DNA from: Thalassobellus sediminis
Lineage (GTDB): Bacteria > Bacteroidota > Bacteroidia > Flavobacteriales > Flavobacteriaceae
NCBI RefSeq assembly: GCF_044386045.1
Contig: NZ_JBISCD010000039.1
Span: forward strand, 186,001 to 250,000
Direction: 5' to 3'
Length of the DNA stretch: 64,000 nucleotides
Positions 8,948 to 16,398 of the stretch are shown here, one piece after another (position 1 is the first letter of the stretch; every line of letters starts with the position of its first letter). Under the pieces are notes generated by a model that did no database searches, was not told the DNA's origin, and was given only the letters and a program-made list of their open reading frames with translations. Both the position numbers and the translations under genes were made by a program.

Positions 8948-10120
8948 TTAAGCTACTAATTCAATTTCTTTAATTTTTTTATTCCCTTTTATAATATATT
9001 TATTATTAGATATATTCTTAAAAATTTTTGTAGAAGCTTTTAAGTTTTTATTTAAATATAAAAATTCATAAAAACATTTTCTTAAATGTTTATTATTTTC
9101 TGCTTCAATATCTAATTCTAAGTAAGTGTTTTTTTCAGAATTAAATTTTTCTAAATAAATATCATCAACTATGTATCTATTTTTTATATTAAATTTATTT
9201 TTTATGTTTTCTTTTGTGATATACTTTTTTTTAAATTCAAATATTTTTTTTGATATTGAAACATAAATTTTCGTTATCACTATTAATAAATAGTTTATAA
9301 TCTTTTTTTTGTTAAAAACAACATGATGCTCAAATGGGTATACTACATTACACCATTCTTTTTTGTATCGAAGTTCTCCCATACCTAAGTCAAAAATATC
9401 GAAACCTTGTTCAAAACACCATTCTAATTGTTTATAAATATCAACGTATCCTAATCTAAATTTAGAATAATCAATATCAAAAGATCGAATTTCATTAAAT
9501 ACAACATTATCAAAGTGATAACTTATACAAATGTCTATTGGTTTTTCATCATCATAAATTACAAAAATCGACGCAGATTTGTTTAATACCATATGGTAAA
9601 TACTATCAACATATTGCTTCCATTTTTTTATAGCTTGGTGTTCTTTATTTATCTCTAAAAACCTTTTTTTTATGAGTGAATAGAGATTTTTAAATAAAAA
9701 GTCGTATTCTTTTTTTGAGATACTACCATAGTAAAATTTGTATGAAATATTAAAACATAACTCTAAACGTTTTAAATTAGAATTAATTTTAGATCTACTT
9801 TTTGCTCCAAACTGTGAGAGCATATAGTTTTTTACATCAGAATATTTTTTTAAATTAACTATAAAACCTTTTTCTGCAGTATTTAATTCTATCTTTTTAA
9901 ATTCACTTTTTTCATTTATAACTAAGTTTAAATATTTTGGGACATAGTTTACTCGAGATAATCTTTTTTTATCATTACTTTTTATTGTTTCAAACTCCTC
10001 ACTACTGAAGAAAGAATCATTGTTAAATTTATTATATACTCCTATGTAAAATTCTTGTAGAGTTTTTTTATGAAATAAGTTAAAGTCCGAGTGTTCAGTA
10101 TTTAATATTCTTCTTAACAT
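8948..10120 (-). CDS. Acyltransferase-like paralogue A2 (GNAT/CelD-like core)
   Basis: This 390-residue array member has VPKYL at 60-64, RLELCF at 118-123, KKRF at 151-154, SASIFVIYDDEKP at 182-194, SFDIDYSKFRLG at 213-224, QLEWC at 231-235, DLGMGEL at 244-250 and YKKEWCN at 252-258. The C-terminal domain has LRKCFYEFLY and IKGNKKIKEI, but lacks the EHI seen in the sisters. Its lysine-rich linker (about 285-315) is the longest run of basic residues in the family. It starts 2 bases after A1 and is followed by A3 after 7 bases. Confidence 0.72.
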   Translation of the reverse strand: MLRRILNTEHSDFNLFHKKTLQEFYIGVYNKFNNDSFFSSEEFETIKSNDKKRLSRVNYVPKYLNLVINEKSEFKKIELNTAEKGFIVNLKKYSDVKNYMLSQFGAKSRSKINSNLKRLELCFNISYKFYYGSISKKEYDFLFKNLYSLIKKRFLEINKEHQAIKKWKQYVDSIYHMVLNKSASIFVIYDDEKPIDICISYHFDNVVFNEIRSFDIDYSKFRLGYVDIYKQLEWCFEQGFDIFDLGMGELRYKKEWCNVVYPFEHHVVFNKKKIINYLLIVITKIYVSISKKIFEFKKKYITKENIKNKFNIKNRYIVDDIYLEKFNSEKNTYLELDIEAENNKHLRKCFYEFLYLNKNLKASTKIFKNISNNKYIIKGNKKIKEIELVA

Positions 10121-10122
10121 AT

Positions 10123-11358
10123 TTAAAGTTTTATAGATAAAATTTTTCTATGTTCATTTACTTCTAATATATATGTTGTATTTGCTTTATAAATCTTTAA
10201 ATTTTCAAAATGCTCTTTAGTGATAAAAAGAAAATCATATGCATGTTTTTTTAAAAAAGGATAGTTATCATCTAGTTTTATTTCTTTAAGATTAGATGAA
10301 TCTAAATTTATATTATCATAAGTTATTTCTTTTGTTAAAGATGTGTCATTAGAGTTGCTTTTTCTCAAGCGATAAGTTAATTTATGAAGCTTTTTGTTTA
10401 ATTCCTTCTCTCTTAAAAATTGTTTGAATTTAAAATATAGAGCAATAGTTTTACCAAGAGTATATGATATTATTGACGTATGATCAAATAATACATGATA
10501 TTCAAAATCATATTTTAAACTGCTCCAACTTTCTTTATAATCATAATAACCTTTTGAAAAGTCAAATATTTTATAATTATGTTTAAAACTCCATTCTAAC
10601 ATTTTCATGATTGAAACTTTGCCTATATGAAATTTTGAATAGTCTATGTCAAATACTGTTATAGCATCAAATATGATTGTATCTGAAAAATATAATAACC
10701 TTACACAAATAGGGATGTTGCCATTATAAATGACATATAAAGCGGCTTTGTTTTCAAGTAACATAGGATAAACCACTTCATAATAAAAATTCCATTCTTC
10801 TGGGTTTAAATTATTATTTACTATCTGTTTGTCATCAAACCTTTTGGTAAGTAATGCTTTAAAGTGATTAAAAACAAAATCATATTCAGATTTTTCAATA
10901 TTACCAATTAACATTTTTTCCTTAATGTCAAAGCATAGTTCTAGTCTTGATTTATATCTATTAAATTTTTGCTTACTACTCTTGCTAAAACTTTTACTTA
11001 AATAATCATTTAAGTCCTTATAATTTTCAAGGCTTATTAAAAAGCCCGGATATTGTTTAATTCTTATTGATTTAATTCCTTTTGGCAGATGACCTTCTTT
11101 AAGATTGAAATATCTTGGTACATCATAAATTAATAATACTTTACCCTTAAAGTTTAAATTTTTAGAGTTTTCATTTATAGAATAAGAAATGCCTTTGGTT
11201 AGGTTTTTTCCGATATTTATGAATAATGGTAAAAATAATGGTTTATAAAACGATATTTGGGTAATAAAGTTAAAGTTAAATACAGTGTTTTTATGATTGA
11301 AGTTTTTACCCCAAACATTAGTAAATAGATGAGAAACAAAAGGGTTTCGTTTGATCAC
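10123..11358 (-). CDS. Acyltransferase-like paralogue A1 (first of the six, most divergent)
   Basis: At 411 residues this is the longest array member, with about 20 extra residues before the shared VPRYF (80-84). Family marks are RLELCF at 138-143, KRF at 172-174, KAALYVIY at 204-211, FDIDYSKFHIG at 236-246, LEWS at 254-257 and YKESWSS at 274-280. The DxGxG motif reads DFSKG and the usual WCN or WSN reads WSS, so the catalytic region departs from the consensus. The C-terminal domain has LKKHAYDFLF and KEHF. Its start overlaps the stop of the FemAB-like gene by 4 bases, which indicates translational coupling. Confidence 0.7.
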   Translation of the reverse strand: MIKRNPFVSHLFTNVWGKNFNHKNTVFNFNFITQISFYKPLFLPLFINIGKNLTKGISYSINENSKNLNFKGKVLLIYDVPRYFNLKEGHLPKGIKSIRIKQYPGFLISLENYKDLNDYLSKSFSKSSKQKFNRYKSRLELCFDIKEKMLIGNIEKSEYDFVFNHFKALLTKRFDDKQIVNNNLNPEEWNFYYEVVYPMLLENKAALYVIYNGNIPICVRLLYFSDTIIFDAITVFDIDYSKFHIGKVSIMKMLEWSFKHNYKIFDFSKGYYDYKESWSSLKYDFEYHVLFDHTSIISYTLGKTIALYFKFKQFLREKELNKKLHKLTYRLRKSNSNDTSLTKEITYDNINLDSSNLKEIKLDDNYPFLKKHAYDFLFITKEHFENLKIYKANTTYILEVNEHRKILSIKL

Positions 11359-12404
11359 AGATCTACATTTAAATCATCATAATATCTATATAAAGGAAAA
11401 TAATTTGAATTTATTTTCACATCTTTTTTTATTATTAATTCGTTATAAACTTTTTGGTTTGTTACTAATTTCCATAAATTAAAATCTTTAAAATCTTTTG
11501 AAAAACTTGATTTAAAATTAAATAATGAATCGTTATCATTTCCTCCTAAGCCCCCTCCTAGGTTAAAAAATTTAAAACCTTCTTTTGTTGCTCGTATTCT
11601 CATTTCATCAATCAATAATTTGGTAGGCATAAAATGCAAAAAATCATTTTTTGTGCCAGATAAATGATATTGTACAATTCCATTGGTTATAATAAATTGG
11701 CAACCAGCAATGACAGTACCGGTATTGTTATCGGTTGCTAATAATATAATAGTTTCAAAAGCATCAGAAGCTACAATTTTTTTAAAATAGGAATTGCTAA
11801 AATAATAAGTTTTTTTGGCATTTACTCGATCCATATTCTCATGGTAAATGTCAATGAATGTATTTAGATCTTCATCAGTAGTCGCTTTTTTAATAGAACA
11901 ATGTCTTTTAGCTTTATTAATATGTGTTTTTAGCCTCCTTTGAAATAACTGTCTTTGAGTTTCAACATCTTCATTAATTTTAATATTAACAACTTTACCT
12001 TGATTATAAATGGTGCCAATATTTATAATGGTCCTGCATTGACCAGGTATAAAGGGGTTTAATCTAGAAAAGATAGATACAAAATTATTCTTTTTAAAAT
12101 AGGTTAATATATATTTTTTAAAATTACTATTATCAAAGCTATAAGGAAGGTTTTTGGTTATTGGGCCTGCATAACCATAAACAGAAGTTGCGTCTCTATA
12201 ATTTGTCCCAGCGATATCTCTAACAAGTAAAGGAATAACAATTATTATATCTTCCTCTGTATATTCAAGTAATAAAGGAGTTTCTTTATCAGATTTCGAT
12301 AATTCATGATAATCATAGGTGTGATAGAAATCAAATGAGTCACATTTATTTATGCATGCTGTCCATTCAATTTTATTTCGGATTTCGTTAAGGGTATAGC
12401 TCAT
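11355..12404 (-). CDS. FemAB/GNAT-like aminoacyl- or acyltransferase
   Basis: This 349-residue protein resembles the FemAB-like / Acetyltransf_6 proteins of polysaccharide loci. It has an N-terminal half with SVYGYAGPI (about 93-101), a basic helix QRRLKTHINKAKR in the middle, and a second GNAT half ending in FFNLGGGLGG followed by SLFNFKSSFS, the usual substrate-loop signature. FemAB-type enzymes transfer amino acids from aminoacyl-tRNA to peptidoglycan precursors, while other members acylate sugars, so the donor here is open. It is distinct from A1-A6: it lacks KKASLFVIY and the C-terminal domain. It lies 6 bases after the HAD gene and overlaps A1 by 4 bases. Confidence 0.75.
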   Translation of the reverse strand: MSYTLNEIRNKIEWTACINKCDSFDFYHTYDYHELSKSDKETPLLLEYTEEDIIIVIPLLVRDIAGTNYRDATSVYGYAGPITKNLPYSFDNSNFKKYILTYFKKNNFVSIFSRLNPFIPGQCRTIINIGTIYNQGKVVNIKINEDVETQRQLFQRRLKTHINKAKRHCSIKKATTDEDLNTFIDIYHENMDRVNAKKTYYFSNSYFKKIVASDAFETIILLATDNNTGTVIAGCQFIITNGIVQYHLSGTKNDFLHFMPTKLLIDEMRIRATKEGFKFFNLGGGLGGNDNDSLFNFKSSFSKDFKDFNLWKLVTNQKVYNELIIKKDVKINSNYFPLYRYYDDLNVDL

Positions 12405-12410
12405 AAATTA

Positions 12411-13076
12411 TCAATTGTCGGTTAATATAATTTCATTATAGCTATTAATAAAATAATTAGGGAGAAATGGTTTTTCTGATATAAAAAACGAGTCATCATT
12501 ATGAATATTTAGTCCATTGTCAATAAGTCCAACTGTTTTCCATTTCCTTATGTTTGGTGTAATAAAGTCTTTTTTTATATTATCACCAATGTATATATAA
12601 TTATAATTGGGAAAATGTGATTCAATAATTTTGTAATTATTTTCATTTGGTTTTTCTGTACCTACTACCTCAGATATAACAATTAAGTCTAAGAATTTTT
12701 TTAAGCCTAATTTATTAATTTTATTGGTTTGTGTTATTTCTCTGCCATCTGTAATTATTGCAATTTTTCCATTCTTTTTTTTAATTTCCTTTAACAAATT
12801 AATTACTCTGTCAAATGGTTTTATGTCGGGTATATGATTTCTATACTCGTTAAGTAAAAATTCTTTTTCTACTTTGAAAGTATTGCATAAAAAACTAAAT
12901 ACATCTTTTTTATTACGATAAAGTGAAAACATTTGCGCATATAAAAATTCCCATCCGTCTTTTTTTGTTAGAATTTTTGAAATATGCCTATATGCAGATT
13001 TTAAATAATCTAATTCATTATATAAAGTATCATCCAAATCGAATACTACAACCGTATTTTTAATTTTTATAATCAT
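12411..13076 (-). CDS. HAD-family phosphatase
   Basis: This 221-residue protein has all four HAD motifs: FDLDDT (12-17, nucleophile Asp13), ITDG for motif II, the lysine of GTEKP for motif III, and IGDNIKKDF for motif IV. The spacing suits a Rossmann core with a small alpha-helical cap, as in phosphoglycolate-phosphatase-like enzymes. It starts inside the ATP-grasp gene (17-base overlap). HAD and ATP-grasp genes are often neighbours in glycan loci, where the phosphatase may act on a sugar phosphate or acyl phosphate intermediate (inference). Confidence 0.85.
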   Translation of the reverse strand: MIIKIKNTVVVFDLDDTLYNELDYLKSAYRHISKILTKKDGWEFLYAQMFSLYRNKKDVFSFLCNTFKVEKEFLLNEYRNHIPDIKPFDRVINLLKEIKKKNGKIAIITDGREITQTNKINKLGLKKFLDLIVISEVVGTEKPNENNYKIIESHFPNYNYIYIGDNIKKDFITPNIRKWKTVGLIDNGLNIHNDDSFFISEKPFLPNYFINSYNEIILTDN

Positions 13077-14028
13077 TAACTAAAACTTCTTTGTCGTATC
13101 TAAGCATTAATAAATTATTTTCCCAACAATCAAATTGTTCTTCAATTTTCTTGTCAAACAAATATTCTTCTAAAATCCATTTAACATAATTTGCACCAGC
13201 TAAATAAGTTAAAGGAAAACCTCCTCCAAATCGTGGGTTAATTTCTATACCTATAATTTTCTCATTAACTTTATGTTTGAAAAATTGAACTGTTAAGCAT
13301 CCTATAGCACCGTTTATTTGAGATAAGTGCTCTTTGGTAAAATCTATAATTATATTTTTTTTAGTAATTCCTTTATTTATTTCCCCATCTCTTATTTCAA
13401 TTCGCTTTCTTGGAACAACACATTTTAGTTTATTATTCTTGTCATAATACATATCACAAGTGAATTCCTCATAAAGCGTTTGATCTAGATATTCTAAAAA
13501 CATTAATTTTTTGTTTTCAAGATGCATAGAGCTCAAATCTTCTTTTCTCTTGATAATAAAATTATCAACGCTTCTACTACCATCATATGGCTTTAAAAAG
13601 AGTGGGAACTTATAATTACTCCGACTATATTCTTTTGCTACTTGTATATTGTTTTTAACAAAAAAATTATGAATTTTACGCTTGTCTCTACATTTTAAAA
13701 CAAAATCTACAGAAGAAACAATTATGTTTATTCCTTTGTCTAAAAACATTTTTTTGTTATCAGATAAAACTAATAATTCAGTATCAATTGTTGGAATAAT
13801 CAATTTGACATTGTTTTCTATGCAAATACTTAATAATGAATCTACATAGTTTATATCTTCGGCCTTTGGCACAGAGAAAGATTTATCTGATACATGACAT
13901 GCTGCCGATAATTCGGGTTCATAATCTACAGTAAAGACATTTGAAAATGGAACTAGTTTTTTTAGTTCTTTTTTAAAAGCTTTTACTAGAGATACTCTTC
14001 TTCCAGCAGAAGTAATTAATATATTCAT
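13060..14028 (-). CDS. ATP-grasp ligase (carbamoyl-phosphate-synthase-large-subunit-like)
   Basis: This 322-residue ATP-grasp enzyme has an N-terminal Rossmann-like domain (MNILITSAGRR, then IIPTIDTELL at about 77-86), a central ATP-binding fold (FPLFLKPYDGSRS) and the metal-binding end GIEINPRFGGGFP near 265-278. This subfamily is usually annotated as CarB-like and forms amide or peptide-type bonds through acyl phosphates. Its position after a phosphoglycosyl transferase and before HAD and FemAB-like genes suggests attaching an amino acid or other acid to a sugar nucleotide amine (inference). Confidence 0.82.
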   Translation of the reverse strand: MNILITSAGRRVSLVKAFKKELKKLVPFSNVFTVDYEPELSAACHVSDKSFSVPKAEDINYVDSLLSICIENNVKLIIPTIDTELLVLSDNKKMFLDKGINIIVSSVDFVLKCRDKRKIHNFFVKNNIQVAKEYSRSNYKFPLFLKPYDGSRSVDNFIIKRKEDLSSMHLENKKLMFLEYLDQTLYEEFTCDMYYDKNNKLKCVVPRKRIEIRDGEINKGITKKNIIIDFTKEHLSQINGAIGCLTVQFFKHKVNEKIIGIEINPRFGGGFPLTYLAGANYVKWILEEYLFDKKIEEQFDCWENNLLMLRYDKEVLVNDYKN

Positions 14029-14078
14029 AAATTTATATTGTAAGGGGAAATAAGATTGTTTTTTATGATTAACTAGTT

Positions 14079-14684
14079 TTAATTGTGTCCATTAAAATAT
14101 TCTGCGTTTAAATGTTCTGACAAGTTTACATCTTCTTTTTTTATAACTTTCTTAATTGTAAGTAAAAATATTTTAATATCTAATGCCAAAGATATGTTTT
14201 CAACATACCATGTGTCTAATTCAAATTTTTTCTTCCAGCTTATGGTGTTTCTACCATTTACCTGTGCCCAACCTGTAATACCTGGTTTTACTAGATGTCT
14301 TTTTTTTTGCTCATCATTATATACTGAAAGATATTCAATTAATAAAGGTCTTGGACCAATTAGGCTCATATCTCCTTTTATTACATTTATTAATTGTGGA
14401 ATTTCATCTAAAGAATATTTTCTAATAAAAGCTCCAACTTTTGTAATTCTTTTATCAAACGGTAATAAAACACCCTTTACATCTTTATTATCATTCATAG
14501 ATTTAAATTTAATAATAGCAAATATATGGTCGTTTTTCCCTGGTCGTTTCTGCAAGAAAAAAGGTTTTCCTTTATTGCTAAAAAAAAGGTAAATGGATAA
14601 AATAATGAAAATAGGGGACAATATAATAAAGCCTATTAAAGCTAAACAAAAATCTAAAAATCGTTTTAAAAAAAATTTATACAT
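14079..14684 (-). CDS. Undecaprenyl-phosphate phosphoglycosyl transferase, PglC type
   Basis: At 201 residues this is the minimal monotopic phosphoglycosyl transferase (Bac_transf, PF02397). It has the N-terminal re-entrant membrane helix (about 10-35), FKSM at 60-63, the catalytic Asp-Glu pair in SLDEIPQL (Asp93, Glu94), GDMSLIGPRP at 104-113 and PGITGWAQVNGRN. It moves a sugar phosphate from a UDP-sugar to undecaprenyl phosphate on the inner face of the membrane, the first step of a repeat unit. PglC homologues often use diNAc-bacillosamine; the presence of PglE- and PglF-like enzymes fits a 4-amino-sugar substrate here. A second enzyme of this family lies at 45019-45612. Confidence 0.92.
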   Translation of the reverse strand: MYKFFLKRFLDFCLALIGFIILSPIFIILSIYLFFSNKGKPFFLQKRPGKNDHIFAIIKFKSMNDNKDVKGVLLPFDKRITKVGAFIRKYSLDEIPQLINVIKGDMSLIGPRPLLIEYLSVYNDEQKKRHLVKPGITGWAQVNGRNTISWKKKFELDTWYVENISLALDIKIFLLTIKKVIKKEDVNLSEHLNAEYFNGHN

Positions 14685-14816
14685 TAATTTATTGTAATTA
14701 TGAATAAAATTAGCACAACTAATTTATAATAGAACTTTTAATTGTTAAAGCGCTATTTTTTTTGACAAATGGAAATTATCAGATATTTCCTGTGAGTGTA
14801 TTTTTGAATATTTTAT

Positions 14817-15959
14817 TTATAATTTTTGATATTCATTTAAAATTGCATTCCAAACAAATTTTTTTCTAAATTTAGATAAAATAATATCACGTGATTTTTC
14901 TCCCATTATTATATGTTTCTCTGGTTCTATTAGATACATTTTTTTCATAGCATCAAATAATGCATTTGAATTCATTGCAGGTATAATTATGCCATTAATT
15001 TTATCAGTAATAATTTCATTACATCCATTTATATCAGTAACTACGCATGGCAATTTCATAGCACATGCTTGTAAAACTACATTAGGAAAACCTTCTCTGT
15101 AGCTCGGGAAAATTAGGCTATTAGAAATCGCAAAATAAGGTCTAACATCTTGAACCCAACCTGTATTTATAATGTTTTCATTTGTTTTAATAATATTAAG
15201 AGACTCTTTGTTTATAGGGTTATAATCTGAATCAAATGTACCTACTAGTAGCAGTTTTGTATTTTTATTTTGAGTATTTATTTTAATAAAACTTTCTATC
15301 AATTCATTTATTCCTTTATCTTTTACCAATCTACCTGCAAATACATATAAATAATCTACTTTAGATATATTTAGTTTTGAGCGAAGAGATGATTTAAAGT
15401 TTTCATCAAAATTTTTCGGATCAAAAAACTCAATATCAACGCCATTAATGTTTCCATTTCCAATAATACTTAAGTGTTTTGAAGTAATATTAAAATTAAT
15501 TAAATCATTTTTAACACCATTTCCTTCAGGTATTATTTTAGTAGCACAAAAACAAAGTGATTTATCCATATATATAAGAAGCTTTCTTAAAAAACCTTTT
15601 TTTGTTGGAAAAATCAGTCCAGTAAAAGTATGTAATCTATGTGGTACTTTTGCTAAATATGATGCTGTCATACTCAAAAGTCCTGCTTTAGGAGTCATTG
15701 AATGTACTATATAAGGAGATTCATGTTTAAAAAATTTGTATAATTTATATAGTGCTTTTAAATCATTAAATATTGATATATGTCTTTCTATTTCAATATC
15801 TTTTATCCTTACATTTTCACTGTTCTCAAGTTTGATAAGTTCTTTTCCTGCAGAAGAAACAGCAATAACCTCATAATTGTTAGATAAAAACTGTAATTGC
15901 CCTTTAATTAGACTAAATGTAACATCAGATGTTACCACACGTATTAGTTTTTTTTTCAT
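14817..15959 (-). CDS. Glycosyltransferase family 4, PglA-like
   Basis: This 380-residue GT-B enzyme has an N-terminal acceptor domain containing VHSMTPKAGLLS and HTFTGLIFPT, typical of PglA-like transferases that add the second sugar, and a donor domain with FAGRLVKDKG, then FPSYREGFPNVVLQ (the E-x7-E region). It is the first gene of the minus-strand operon that ends in the A1-A6 array, 132 bases ahead of the PglC-like gene. A TATATTTG box lies about 30 bases upstream of its start. Confidence 0.88.
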   Translation of the reverse strand: MKKKLIRVVTSDVTFSLIKGQLQFLSNNYEVIAVSSAGKELIKLENSENVRIKDIEIERHISIFNDLKALYKLYKFFKHESPYIVHSMTPKAGLLSMTASYLAKVPHRLHTFTGLIFPTKKGFLRKLLIYMDKSLCFCATKIIPEGNGVKNDLINFNITSKHLSIIGNGNINGVDIEFFDPKNFDENFKSSLRSKLNISKVDYLYVFAGRLVKDKGINELIESFIKINTQNKNTKLLLVGTFDSDYNPINKESLNIIKTNENIINTGWVQDVRPYFAISNSLIFPSYREGFPNVVLQACAMKLPCVVTDINGCNEIITDKINGIIIPAMNSNALFDAMKKMYLIEPEKHIIMGEKSRDIILSKFRKKFVWNAILNEYQKL

Positions 15960-16398
15960 AGTAATTTGGGAAGGTTAAGTTAAAAAACAAATATATAAAA
16001 GATATTTATTACTAAATATTTTAAGTGTAAATCAATATTTTTTATGCTAATAATATTTTAATTAGATTTATTGTTTTTAAATATTTTTTTTTAATATTAT
16101 TTTTTACCCCTCTATACCTTTAGCTTTCTATTTAATTTTTTCAACAAATAACATGATTTATTAACAATCTTATTTCAAGCAGCCTTATTATCTTATTTTT
16201 GCAATCCTAAAAAGTTACTTAAGTAAAAACAATTTTCAATTTAATTATAAGATTAATTATTATTTTATCGATAAAAAAATACATTTTAACGATTTTTTAA
16301 AAATAATACATGTATTTCGTCGAAAAAAAACGTCAATTAAACAGATGTTATATAGTTTTATCACATTAATAAAAATGTCTCCCGTAAATAATTAACTT
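15960..16398. other. 439-bp divergent intergenic region
   Basis: This very AT-rich gap separates the minus-strand array operon from the plus-strand beta-helix gene and must hold both promoters. It contains a minus-strand TATATTTG (15988-15995), a plus-strand TATTTTTG (16194-16201) and a perfect palindrome TTTATCGATAAA (16264-16275). The core of that palindrome recurs in the other large gap, at 35148-35157. The plus-strand leader from the putative promoter would be long, about 190 bases. No open frame above about 20 codons looked real. Confidence 0.6.
15988..15995 (-). promoter_or_regulatory. Possible -7 box for the 15959-3039 operon
   Basis: Read on the minus strand this is TATATTTG, a match to the Bacteroidota -7 consensus TANNTTTG, 29 bases ahead of the start codon. 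I found no TTG at the usual 17-23 base distance upstream, so the call is weak. Confidence 0.35.

Noticed and set aside
14083..14592. 169-codon plus-strand frame opposite the PglC-like gene
   Set aside because: It is antisense to a gene with clear catalytic motifs and its own composition is typical of a shadow frame.
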